DNA of 64,000 nt from assembly GCA_027451405.1 (NCBI GenBank), contig DAIDJM010000047.1:1-64000 (forward strand), written 5' to 3'. Positions within the stretch are counted from its first letter, which is position 1; every line of letters begins with the position of its first letter. The position numbers and the translations under genes are program-made. Source of the stretch: Acetobacteraceae bacterium. GTDB lineage: Bacteria; Pseudomonadota; Alphaproteobacteria; Acetobacterales; Acetobacteraceae. Shown here in pieces: positions 27,026 to 34,616 of the stretch. The notes below the pieces were generated by a model that worked only from the letters and a program-made list of their open reading frames with translations, was not told the DNA's origin and did no database searches.

Positions 27026-27054
27026 CTATCTGCCCCTCCACGTGTGCATGTCAA
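27026..27054 (-). promoter_or_regulatory. Putative sigma-70 promoter of the histone-like gene
   Basis: Minus strand: perfect -35 TTGACA (27049-27054), 17-nt spacer, -10 AGATAG (27026-27031). It lies about 220 nt upstream of the start codon, leaving a long 5' leader in which no ORF was recognised. The rest of the 26804-27140 stretch shows no gene. Confidence 0.4.
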
Positions 27055-27142
27055 TTGAAACATGCGCCCCGGGCGCAGTTTCGACTGCAAAATCTCGTAA
27101 ACCGGTGATTTTTCCGTCCCGCGCCAGGCGCATCGGGATTTC

Positions 27143-27173
27143 GCCGCCGCGCGGGATCCTCCCGCGCGGCGGC
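27143..27173 (-). terminator. Strong hairpin after prpD
   Basis: Perfect 14-bp stem GCCGCCGCGCGGGA / TCCCGCGCGGCGGC with a 3-nt loop, 9 nt after the prpD stop. The following minus-strand sequence (GAAATCCC) is only weakly U-rich, so it may be a terminator or a 3'-end-protecting structure. Confidence 0.55.
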
Positions 27174-27181
27174 CGAACACA

Positions 27182-28681
27182 TCAGAAGATGCCCGGCTTG
27201 CCCTGTTTCAAGCGGCCGGCCGGCAGCGCGACATTCAGCGCGGCGAGTTCGCCGGCCGCCAGCTTCGGCAGATGCTGCACGGCATCGAGGAAGCGCGCGC
27301 TCTCGCGGTGGCTGATCAAACCCTCCGTCAGGGTCTCGAACTTACGGATGTAGTCAGGGCGGCGGAACGGACGCGCGCCCAGCGGATGCGCGTTGGCGAT
27401 CGCCAGCTCGTCCTCGATCCGCTCCCCGCCGCGCAAAAATATCTCGACGCGGGCACCGAACGCGCGCTCCGCCGGATCGGGCGCGTGGTAGCGGCGCGTC
27501 CACTCGGGATCCTCGCGGGTCTCGATCTTGTGCCAGAGCGCCACCGTGTCGGGCCGCCGCGCGCGCGCCGGCTTGTAGCTGTCGATATGGTGCCAGCGCC
27601 CGTCCTGCAGGGCGACCGCGAAGATGTACATGATGGAGTGGTCGAGCGTCTCGCGGCTCGCTTGCGGGTCCATCTTCTGCGGATCGTTGGCGCCCGTGCC
27701 GATGACGAAGTGGGTGTGGTGGCTCGTGTGCAGCACGATGCGCTCGACCGCATCGAGATCGGGGATGCGCTCGCGCAGGGCGAAGGCGAGGTCGATCAGC
27801 GCCTGGCTCTGATATTCGGCGCTGTGTTCCTTGGTGTAGCTGTCGAGGATCGCGCGCTTCGGCTCGCCCGGCGCCGGCAGCGGAACATGGTATTCGGCGT
27901 CGCGCCCGCCGAGCATCCAGGCGATGACGCTGTCCTCGCCTTCATAGATCGGGCTCGGCGCACCCTCGCCGCGCATCGCGCGATCGACCGCCTCGACCGC
28001 GAGCTTGCCCGCATGCGCCGGCGCATAGGCCTTCCAGCTCGAGATCTCGCCCTTGCGGGACTGGCGCGTCGAGAAGCTCACATGCACCGCCTGCTGCACC
28101 GCCTGGTAGATCACCTCGGTGGGCAGTTTCAGGAGCGTGCCGATGCCGGCGGCCTGCGCCGGTGCCAGATGGGCGATGTGGTCCTTCTTATGTTCATGCA
28201 GGCAGATGGCGCGCACCAGGTCGATCTGAATCTCGTAGCCGGTGGCGATGGCGCGGAGCAGCGCGCGGCCGCTCTTCTCCATGGTCTGCGCGACCGCGAG
28301 AATGGGCGGGATGTTGTCGGCCGGATGGCTGTAGTCGGCAGCCAGAAACGTATCGTGGAAATCGAGCTCGCGCACCGCGGTGCCGTTGGCCCAGGCCGCC
28401 CATTCGGGGCTGACGCGCACGCCCGGCGCGCAGCCGAACACGGTCGCGCCGCCGCGGCGCTTGTGGCCGAGCGCCATGTCGCGCGCCGTCACCACCGGGC
28501 CGCGATTGACCGACGCGATCGCGACCGCCGCGTTATCGATGATCCGGTTGATGATCATGTCCACGACATCGCGCTCGAGGGGCACGCGGTCGGCGGCGAC
28601 TTCGGCGATCTTCCAGGCGAGCTGCGCTTCGCGCGGGAGATGGTCTTTCGATGGGTGAACGCGGACGGTGTGGGTCTGCAT
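27182..28681 (-). CDS. prpD: MmgE/PrpD family protein, probable 2-methylcitrate dehydratase
   Basis: 499 aa. PrpD dehydrates 2-methylcitrate to 2-methyl-cis-aconitate in propionate catabolism. The sequence is of the long PrpD type: [72 protein letters not shown] and [18 protein letters not shown]. No prpB or prpC is adjacent, so the rest of the pathway would be elsewhere. Upstream are two head-to-head palindromic repeats and panC. Family certainty is high, the exact substrate moderate. Confidence 0.9.
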   Translation of the reverse strand: MQTHTVRVHPSKDHLPREAQLAWKIAEVAADRVPLERDVVDMIINRIIDNAAVAIASVNRGPVVTARDMALGHKRRGGATVFGCAPGVRVSPEWAAWANGTAVRELDFHDTFLAADYSHPADNIPPILAVAQTMEKSGRALLRAIATGYEIQIDLVRAICLHEHKKDHIAHLAPAQAAGIGTLLKLPTEVIYQAVQQAVHVSFSTRQSRKGEISSWKAYAPAHAGKLAVEAVDRAMRGEGAPSPIYEGEDSVIAWMLGGRDAEYHVPLPAPGEPKRAILDSYTKEHSAEYQSQALIDLAFALRERIPDLDAVERIVLHTSHHTHFVIGTGANDPQKMDPQASRETLDHSIMYIFAVALQDGRWHHIDSYKPARARRPDTVALWHKIETREDPEWTRRYHAPDPAERAFGARVEIFLRGGERIEDELAIANAHPLGARPFRRPDYIRKFETLTEGLISHRESARFLDAVQHLPKLAAGELAALNVALPAGRLKQGKPGIF

Positions 28682-28697
28682 GCGAGGGCCCTTGTGT

Positions 28698-28769
28698 TGA
28701 GACGGAAAAGGCCAGGAAGGCTCTGCCTCCCTGGACCCTCCGCTGGGGCCATAAGGCCCCAGACCCCAT
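28698..28769 (+). repeat. Stop-anchored palindromic repeat, copy D
   Basis: Starts TGAGACGG, then an inverted repeat around CCAGGAAGGC / GCCTCCCTGG, then the core CTGGGGCC-ATAA-GGCCCCAG (28743-28762) and ACCCCAT. Opposite orientation to copy E, which starts 24 nt further on. Confidence 0.75.
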
Positions 28770-29677
28770 CACTTGGTTACGGTGCCAAAGTAATGGGGTC
28801 TGGGGCCTTTCGGCCCCAGTGGGGGTCCAGGGGGCAAAGCCCCCTGGCCGTCGGAGGCCTCCAAATTATCCAACAACCGCACGCCCGCCAGCTTCGCCGC
28901 AACGATCAGCCGCGCACCCCGCGCAACGCTGCGCGTTTCGACCATCGTCTCGCCATCCACGAGCGCCAGATATTCCACCGCGAAACCCGCGCCGGTCAGC
29001 GACGCACGCCCATGCGCCAGCGCGTCCGCCACACCGTTCCCGAGCCGCGCGCGCACCTCGAGCAACGCGCGATGGATGGCTGCGGCGCGCGCCCGCTCGG
29101 CGGGCGCCAGATAGCGGTTGCGCGACGACATCGCGAGCCCGTCCGCTTCGCGCACGATCGGCGCGGCCACGATTTCCACGGGCAGCGCGAGGTCGCGCAC
29201 CATCCGGCGGATCACCTGCAATTGCTGCCAATCCTTCTCGCCGAACACCGCGATGTCCGGGCGCACCTGGCCGAACAATTTGGCAACCACCGTGGCGACG
29301 CCGCGGAAATGACCGGGACGCGCGGCGCCTTCGAAGCCGAGTGCCGGGCCCGCGACCTCGATCGCGGTCGCGTCGTCCGGCGGATACATGGTCGCAACAT
29401 CCGGCAGCCAGACGAGATCGCAGCCCGCCGCGCGCAGCTTCGCGAGGTCGGCATCCTCGTCGCGCGGATAGCGCGCGAAATCCTCGGCGGGGCCGAATTG
29501 CGTCGGGTTCACGAAAATCGAGGCGGCGACGGCGCCCGCCGGGCGCGCATGGTCGAGCAGGCGCAGATGCCCCGCATGCAGCGCGCCCATGGTGGGCACG
29601 AGACCGATCCCGCGCGCGCGGCCGCGGAGTTCGGTGGTGGCCTGCGCGAGTTCCGCGCGGGTACGGGCCACGATCAT
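28769..29677 (-). CDS. panC: Pantothenate synthetase with a repeat-derived C-terminal tail
   Basis: 302 aa. PanC joins pantoate and beta-alanine with ATP to give pantothenate. Signatures: PTMGALHAGHL, SIFVNPTQFGPAEDFARYPR, VFGEKDWQQL and MSSRNRYL. Normal PanC ends near VRLLDN; here about 28 further residues, ASDGQGALPPGPPLGPKGPR then PHYFGTVTK, are encoded by repeat copy E and its flank. The core enzyme looks intact. The start at 29677 overlaps the stop of the TPR gene (ATGA). panB and panD are not nearby. Confidence 0.94.
   Translation of the reverse strand: MIVARTRAELAQATTELRGRARGIGLVPTMGALHAGHLRLLDHARPAGAVAASIFVNPTQFGPAEDFARYPRDEDADLAKLRAAGCDLVWLPDVATMYPPDDATAIEVAGPALGFEGAARPGHFRGVATVVAKLFGQVRPDIAVFGEKDWQQLQVIRRMVRDLALPVEIVAAPIVREADGLAMSSRNRYLAPAERARAAAIHRALLEVRARLGNGVADALAHGRASLTGAGFAVEYLALVDGETMVETRSVARGARLIVAAKLAGVRLLDNLEASDGQGALPPGPPLGPKGPRPHYFGTVTK
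28793..28862 (-). repeat. Stop-anchored palindromic repeat, copy E (coding for the PanC tail)
   Basis: ATGGGGT, core CTGGGGCC-TTTC-GGCCCCAG (28800-28819), then CCAGGGGGC-AAA-GCCCCCTGG (28827-28847) and the tail GTCGGAGGCC. The panC reading frame runs through the whole element on the minus strand and stops beyond it, at 28769. Confidence 0.8.
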
Positions 29678-31587
29678 GCGAAATCGGCGAGCGCGCGCTG
29701 CACGGCGGTGATCACGCTTGGCCAATCGCCTGGCCTGGGCTGACGGAAAATGCGCATCGTCGGATACCATGGCGTGTCGTCGCGCCCGAGCATCCAACGC
29801 CAGTCGGTGTCCGCGCGATTGAGCAGCCAGATGGGGCGCCCGAGCGCGCCGGCGAGATGGGCGACCGCGGTATCGACGGCGATGATCAGGTCGAGGGAAA
29901 CGATCGCGGCGGCGGTTTCGGCGAAATCGGTGAGATGCGGCGATGCGTCGAACAGGCGCGCATCGGCGGGTGCCGCGCCGCATTGCAGCGAGACGAAGCT
30001 CGCCGGGAACGCGAGCAGAGTCGCCATCGTCGCGAACGGGATCGAGCGTTTGCGGTCGGCCGGATAATCCGGATTGCCGGCCCAGACGAGACCGATGCGC
30101 GGTCCGGGCAGGTGGGCGAGCCTTTGTTCCCAGGCGCGCTGCGCTGCCGTCTCCGCGCGGAGATAAGGGACGGCGTCGGCGAAATGCGCGGGCGCGATGC
30201 CGAGCGCGCGCGGCAGACTCATGAGCGGCAGTTGCGCCGCGCAGCGTGGCAGCGGGTCGGCATCGCGCATCGGCGGCGCGCCCTCGAGCTGGGCGAAGAG
30301 GCGCTTGAGCGCGCGCGGACCGGCGAACACGACCGGCGCGCGCGCCGCGGCCGCGGCGACGAAGCGCGCGAACTGAATCGTGTCGCCCATGCCCTGCTCG
30401 GCATGGATCAGCACGGGGCGATCCGTCGGGCCGCCGTCCCAGAGCGGCTCGCGCAGCCGCGCATTGCCGGGACGTCCGTTGCGCCATTCGAACTCTGCCC
30501 AGCCCTGCTCGAAATCCCCGAACGCCAGCAGCGCATAGGCGAAATTGCTGCGGATTTCGGAATCGTCCGGAGCCAGGCGCGCGGCCTCGCGGAACACCGG
30601 CAGCGATTCCTCCCAGCGCGCCAGATCGCGCAAGGTGAGCGCGCGCCGGTGCCAGGCTTCGGCGCAGAGCGGCGCGGACCGGCAGACCGACTCGAATTCC
30701 ACGAGCGCCTCGTCCAGGCGCGCCTGCATCGCGAGCGCGCTGCCGAGGGCCACGCGCGTCGCTGCATCGTCCGGCGCGAGGCGCAGCGCTTCGCGGAACG
30801 CTTGCTCGGCCTGCGCTCCGTGCTTCTGCCGGTGGCGGATCTTTCCGAGCGCGATCCAGACGGACGCATCCTTCGGCGCCGCTTCGTAGGCGGCCGCGGC
30901 TTCCTCGAGCCGGTCGAGCGCCTCGAGTGCTGCGGCGCGGTTGATGCGGGTGGTGGCATGATCGGGTGCAGCGGCGAGCGCGCGGTCGAACGCGGCGAGC
31001 GCTTCCTCGCCTTTGCGCTGCGCCGTCAGCGCGAGACCGAGCGCATTCAGCGCCGCCGCCTGATCGGGCGCGGCGCGCAACGCCGGTTGCAGGACGAGCT
31101 CCGCCTCGTGCGGGCGCGCATGGCGGATCAGCCAGTGCGCGAGATCGAGGCGCAGCGCGATCCGGTCGCGTGCGAGGCGGAGCGCGCGGCGAAAGAGGGT
31201 TTCGGCTTCGGCATCGTCACCGGAATCGGCGAGCGCCAGGCCGAGATGGTGCAGGAAGGTGGGTTCGTTCGGCGCGCGGCCCAGCGCCGCGCGATAGGCG
31301 GCGATCGCGCCCGCCCTGTCGCCGCGCTCGCGCAGCACGTTGCCGAGCGAATTATGGAAAGCGGCCTCCTGCGGCGCGCGCGACACGGCGCGGCGCAGCC
31401 AGGCCTCGGCTTCCGCGCCGCGACCGGTCTGATGCGCGAGTACGCCGAGACCGTGCAGCGCGAGCGGATGATCGGGCATGCGCGCGAGCGCGGCGCGATA
31501 GGCGGCCTCGGCCTCCGCGAGCTGTCCCGCCTGGTGCAGCGCGAGCGCGGCGGCGACCGGATCGAGGCGCGTCGTGGCGTCGCTCAG
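29674..31587 (-). CDS. Tetratricopeptide-repeat protein with GT9-like glycosyltransferase domain
   Basis: About 600-637 aa. The N-terminal two thirds are tandem TPR units (AEAEAAYRAALARMPDHPLA and many like it). The C-terminal 250 residues resemble heptosyltransferase-type (GT9) proteins: VLIHAEQGMGDTIQFARFV, PRIGLVWAGNPDYPADRKRS, DLIIAVDTAVAHLAGALGRP. It probably adds sugars in the cytoplasm, possibly to proteins such as flagellin; the substrate is unknown. No ATG, GTG or TTG occurs between the upstream crotonase stop and the first TPR. The coordinate given uses a CTG overlapping that stop (CTGA); the first in-frame ATG is at 31479. Confidence 0.8.
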   Translation of the reverse strand: MSDATTRLDPVAAALALHQAGQLAEAEAAYRAALARMPDHPLALHGLGVLAHQTGRGAEAEAWLRRAVSRAPQEAAFHNSLGNVLRERGDRAGAIAAYRAALGRAPNEPTFLHHLGLALADSGDDAEAETLFRRALRLARDRIALRLDLAHWLIRHARPHEAELVLQPALRAAPDQAAALNALGLALTAQRKGEEALAAFDRALAAAPDHATTRINRAAALEALDRLEEAAAAYEAAPKDASVWIALGKIRHRQKHGAQAEQAFREALRLAPDDAATRVALGSALAMQARLDEALVEFESVCRSAPLCAEAWHRRALTLRDLARWEESLPVFREAARLAPDDSEIRSNFAYALLAFGDFEQGWAEFEWRNGRPGNARLREPLWDGGPTDRPVLIHAEQGMGDTIQFARFVAAAAARAPVVFAGPRALKRLFAQLEGAPPMRDADPLPRCAAQLPLMSLPRALGIAPAHFADAVPYLRAETAAQRAWEQRLAHLPGPRIGLVWAGNPDYPADRKRSIPFATMATLLAFPASFVSLQCGAAPADARLFDASPHLTDFAETAAAIVSLDLIIAVDTAVAHLAGALGRPIWLLNRADTDWRWMLGRDDTPWYPTMRIFRQPRPGDWPSVITAVQRALADFA

Positions 31588-32342
31588 GAGGGGGCTCCAT
31601 GACGGCCTTCGCCGGCCGCGAAACGCGCTGCCCCGGCGCGACCCTCGGCCAGCGCGCGCCGGCCGTGCGCGATTTCGTTGGCGATCGCCTGCGCTCCGGG
31701 GAGCGACCATTGTTCCAGCATCGAAAGCCGGTCGCCGCGCAGCGCCGCCTGCGGCAGTTCGGCGAGTTCGCGGGCCAGCGCGCGCGCGGCGCGCAGCGCC
31801 TCGCCGGGTTCCGCGAGACGGTTGGCGAGACCGATCGCGAACGCTTCCTCGGCCCCCACCGCGCGGCCGGTGAGGATCATGTCGGCGGCACGGCTCTGGC
31901 CGATCAGGCGCGGCAGGCGGATGGTGCCGAGATCGATCAGCGGCACGCCGAAGCGCCGGCAGAACACGCCGAAGATGGCGTCGCGGGCGGCGACGCGCAA
32001 ATCGCACCAGAGCGCCAGTTCGAGGCCACCCGCGACGGCGTAACCTTCCACCGCCGCAATCACCGGCTTGGCGAGCTGCAGCCGGGTCGGTCCCATCGGC
32101 GCCAGATCGCCTTCGGGCTCGATCGGACGCGCGTCGCCGGCGGCGAAGGCCAGCAGATCCGCGCCCGCGCAGAAATGACCGCCACTGCCGGCAAGGATCG
32201 CGACGCGCGCCGCCGGGTCGGCGTCGAAGGCGCGGAATGCGTCGTAGAGCGCGCGCACGGCCGTTGCATCGACCGCGTTGCGGCGTTCGGGCCGGTCGAT
32301 CGTGACGGTGGTGACGGCGTCTGCGGTCTCGATGCGGATCAT
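31584..32342 (-). CDS. Enoyl-CoA hydratase/crotonase family protein
   Basis: 252 aa. Crotonase fold with the oxyanion motifs GSGGHFCAGADLLAFAAG and AVAGGLELALWCDLRVAARD. The second half reads FGVFCRRFGVPLIDLGTIRL, so the Glu of the usual PE-x-x-LG motif of true hydratases is absent. It may therefore be an isomerase, hydrolase or lyase of the superfamily rather than a beta-oxidation hydratase. Start ATG at 32342. It overlaps the start of the TPR gene. Divergent from the small exported protein at 32518. Confidence 0.88.
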   Translation of the reverse strand: MIRIETADAVTTVTIDRPERRNAVDATAVRALYDAFRAFDADPAARVAILAGSGGHFCAGADLLAFAAGDARPIEPEGDLAPMGPTRLQLAKPVIAAVEGYAVAGGLELALWCDLRVAARDAIFGVFCRRFGVPLIDLGTIRLPRLIGQSRAADMILTGRAVGAEEAFAIGLANRLAEPGEALRAARALARELAELPQAALRGDRLSMLEQWSLPGAQAIANEIAHGRRALAEGRAGAARFAAGEGRHGAPS

Positions 32343-32517
32343 GCGGGCTCCGGCGCGCGGCGCGACCAAAGCAAACCGGCGCCAAGAACGCAAAGCGGCG
32401 GAGCTTGCGAAGCTTTCATGCGCTGCCGCAATGGCGCCACGGAGCCGACAGGAAGCGGCCGCCGCCGGCGCCTTTCTTTGCGTCTGCCGGCGCTCCTGCC
32501 GGCCACGGAGACCCTCG

Positions 32518-32811
32518 ATGAAATATTTCCGCAGCCTCGCCGCCTTGGCCCTGATCGGCGGCGCGCCGCTCGCGGCGCTGGCGCAGACCACACCCGCTCC
32601 GGCCGCCGCGACGACGACCGCAGCGCCCGCGCCGGCGCCCGCCGCCACGCCGTCCGATACCGGCATGGCCGCGCCGGGCATGACCGCGCCGGCGCCGAAG
32701 CCGGTCACGGCGAAGCCCGCGCACAAGACGCACAAGCATCATCGCAGCACGCACCACACGGCGGCGAAACCGGCGCCGGACAGCAGCGGCAGCACCGGAC
32801 AGAAACGCTGA
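32518..32811 (+). CDS. Small exported Ala/Pro/His-rich protein
   Basis: 97 aa. Clear signal peptide (MKYFRSLAALALIGGAPLAA, cut at LAQ), then a low-complexity Ala/Pro/Thr segment and a basic His/Lys cluster (HKTHKHHRSTHH). The ATG at 32518 follows CACGGAGACC. No domain was recognised. The His cluster could bind metal, but that is only a guess. It ends in front of repeat copy F, convergent with the next gene. Confidence 0.65.
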   Translation: MKYFRSLAALALIGGAPLAALAQTTPAPAAATTTAAPAPAPAATPSDTGMAAPGMTAPAPKPVTAKPAHKTHKHHRSTHHTAAKPAPDSSGSTGQKR

Positions 32812-32882
32812 GGCTTGGCGGGGCAGCGGCTCCTTCGGGGGCCGCTTCTTTGCCTGCCGGCGGGCAGGGCGACGTCTCAGGT

Positions 32883-32940
32883 GATGGGGGCTGGGGCCTT
32901 GCGGCCCCAGCGGGCTCGCCATCGCCGGAGGCACGCCTTA
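32883..32940 (-). repeat. Stop-anchored palindromic repeat, copy F
   Basis: Core CTGGGGCC-TTGC-GGCCCCAG (32891-32910) and tail CGCCGGAGGCACGCCTTA, whose last bases are the complement of the TAA stop of the minus-strand gene at 32938. The second hairpin is shortened. Lies between two convergent genes. Confidence 0.8.
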
Positions 32941-33921
32941 AACGTGCAACGCGCGCGCCGCGGCACCCAATATGTCGAACAAATCCATCAGCCGCGCGAC
33001 ATAGCGGTCCCGCGCGGCGAAGCCCGGGGCGGAAGGGTCGCGCATTTGCCGCTCCAAGGCGTCGAGCATGCGGCGCAGCCGGCGCTGATGCAGGCCGAAC
33101 TGGAATTGCACCGGATCGGCAACCATGCCGGCGAAGGCGGCGGTGCAGGCGGCGCCGAGGATCAGGCCGCCGGTCAGGCTCGCGACGAAGGCCGCGGTGG
33201 GGGCGGCGGGAAACAAACCATACCAGAGTCCGCCGAGGCCGGGACCGAGCGGGAAGGCGGCGATCGCGGCCTGTTGCGCGAGCACGCCCGCCAGGGCGGG
33301 GCCGAGCGTCGCGGCGCCCGGCGTCAGTTTCTGCAACGCGATCGCGCCGCTCGACAGCGTGAGCAGGCCGGTCGTGATCTCGGCCGCGGCCGCGCGGGTT
33401 TCCGTGTAGGTGGCGAGCGCCGTTTCGAGTTTCGCGCGCACGCTTTCCTCGCCCGCATGCGGCGCGATGTCGCGGAGCGCGCGGGCCACCCGGTCGCTCA
33501 CGCGCGGGTCGGCGAGGATCGTCTCGGCCAGGGCGTCGCGCTCGGAACGGCGTCCGTCCTGCGCGAAGGGCAATTCGAGGAGCTGCGTCATCATGCGCCA
33601 TTCGATCTCGCGCACGACGGCGGTTTTCAGCAGCAGGCTGCGTCCGTGCAACCGGCGGGCGATGCCTTTCGCGCCGAGACGGGCGGTGGCGGCCTCCACC
33701 GCGTGCAGCAGCAATTGCGGTCCGGCGAGCGAGAGATTGGCGGGCGCGCGCAGCACGTCCCAGCCAAGTGCCGCGCGATGCAGCGACGCCGCGCCGCGCC
33801 AAGAGAAATTGGCGCGCGCGAACGCATCGACGCGCGCGCGGCGGTCGGCGAAATAATGCGCGATCCCCTCGTCGACGATCGCGGCGGCATCGGCGGCTTC
33901 GCTCACCGTCCTTGATCGCAT
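32938..33921 (-). CDS. Hypothetical membrane-associated protein (DUF6635-like)
   Basis: 327 aa. The N-terminal half has ARANFSWRGAASLHRAALGW and DVLRAPANLSLAGPQLLL, a pattern I associate with DUF6635 proteins of alphaproteobacteria; this is from memory and unverified. The central part contains small-residue-rich hydrophobic stretches (GLLTLSSGAIAL, FVASLTGGLILGAACTAAFA) that may be membrane helices. The ATG at 33921 lies 26 nt downstream of the GST stop, so the two may be co-transcribed. Function unknown. Confidence 0.7.
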   Translation of the reverse strand: MRSRTVSEAADAAAIVDEGIAHYFADRRARVDAFARANFSWRGAASLHRAALGWDVLRAPANLSLAGPQLLLHAVEAATARLGAKGIARRLHGRSLLLKTAVVREIEWRMMTQLLELPFAQDGRRSERDALAETILADPRVSDRVARALRDIAPHAGEESVRAKLETALATYTETRAAAAEITTGLLTLSSGAIALQKLTPGAATLGPALAGVLAQQAAIAAFPLGPGLGGLWYGLFPAAPTAAFVASLTGGLILGAACTAAFAGMVADPVQFQFGLHQRRLRRMLDALERQMRDPSAPGFAARDRYVARLMDLFDILGAAARALHV

Positions 33922-33947
33922 GAGCGCCGCCGCCGGTTGCGGCCCGG

Positions 33948-34592
33948 TCAGGCGGGTTGTTTTTGCGCCTGCGCGATCAGCGCATCGTCGATCGCGCGCG
34001 CGCGTTCCGCCGCCGGGCGCGCATAGAGGGCATCGACATAGGCGACGAAGGCCGGGCGTTTTGGGATCGTGCCGAATTGCAGCGAGAAGCCGAGCTGCGA
34101 GCCGACATAGAGATCGGCCGCGCTGAACCGCCCGCCGGCGAGGTAGGGGCCCTGCGACACCGCGTTTTCGAGCGTGTCCAGCACCGCGTCCACCGTGCCC
34201 CAGCCGAGCATGCCTTGCCGTTCCGGCGGTGCCTGGAAGCCGAGCCGGTCCAGCGTGACCGCCGCTTCGAACGCGCTCGCGGCGAAGAACAGCCAGCGAT
34301 AATAGGGGCCGCGCGCGCGGGCGCCCGGCGCCGGCGCGAGCCCGGCCTCGGGAAACGCATCGGCCAGATAGGTCACGATCGCGGCGGTTTCGGTGATGAC
34401 GGTGTCGCCATGGCGCAGCGCCGGCACTTTGCCCATCGGGTTGATGGCCCGGTAGGCAGCGGCCTTCATTTCCGGCCCGTAACCGACAATCTCGGTGCGA
34501 TAGGGCTGGCCCACCTCCTCGAGCATCCAGCGCACGATCCGGCCGCGCGACATCGGGTTCGTGTAGAAAACGAGTTCGTCGCTCATGGGCAT
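33948..34592 (-). CDS. Glutathione S-transferase family protein
   Basis: 214 aa. Thioredoxin-fold N-terminal domain (LVFYTNPMSRGRIVRWMLEE, NPMGKVPALRHGDTVITETA with the cis-Pro and the glutathione-contacting Glu-Thr) and an all-helical C-terminal domain (SAADLYVGSQLGFSLQFGTI). Cytosolic; likely detoxification or small-molecule isomerisation. Two nearby ATGs (34592, 34586) are possible. It lies between the GT39-like gene and the DUF6635-like gene on the same strand. Confidence 0.9.
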   Translation of the reverse strand: MPMSDELVFYTNPMSRGRIVRWMLEEVGQPYRTEIVGYGPEMKAAAYRAINPMGKVPALRHGDTVITETAAIVTYLADAFPEAGLAPAPGARARGPYYRWLFFAASAFEAAVTLDRLGFQAPPERQGMLGWGTVDAVLDTLENAVSQGPYLAGGRFSAADLYVGSQLGFSLQFGTIPKRPAFVAYVDALYARPAAERARAIDDALIAQAQKQPA

Positions 34593-34616
34593 GCCTCTCC
34601 AGACGATGCGCGGAGG

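Noticed and set aside
28698-28862. Insertion sequence remnant between panC and prpD
   Set aside because: No transposase fragment; the sequence is fully explained by two copies of the palindromic repeat family.
32343-32735. Longer N-terminus for the crotonase and TPR genes extending upstream
   Set aside because: The extra sequence is Ala/Gly low complexity, antisense to the small exported protein, and the crotonase fold begins right at ATG 32342.
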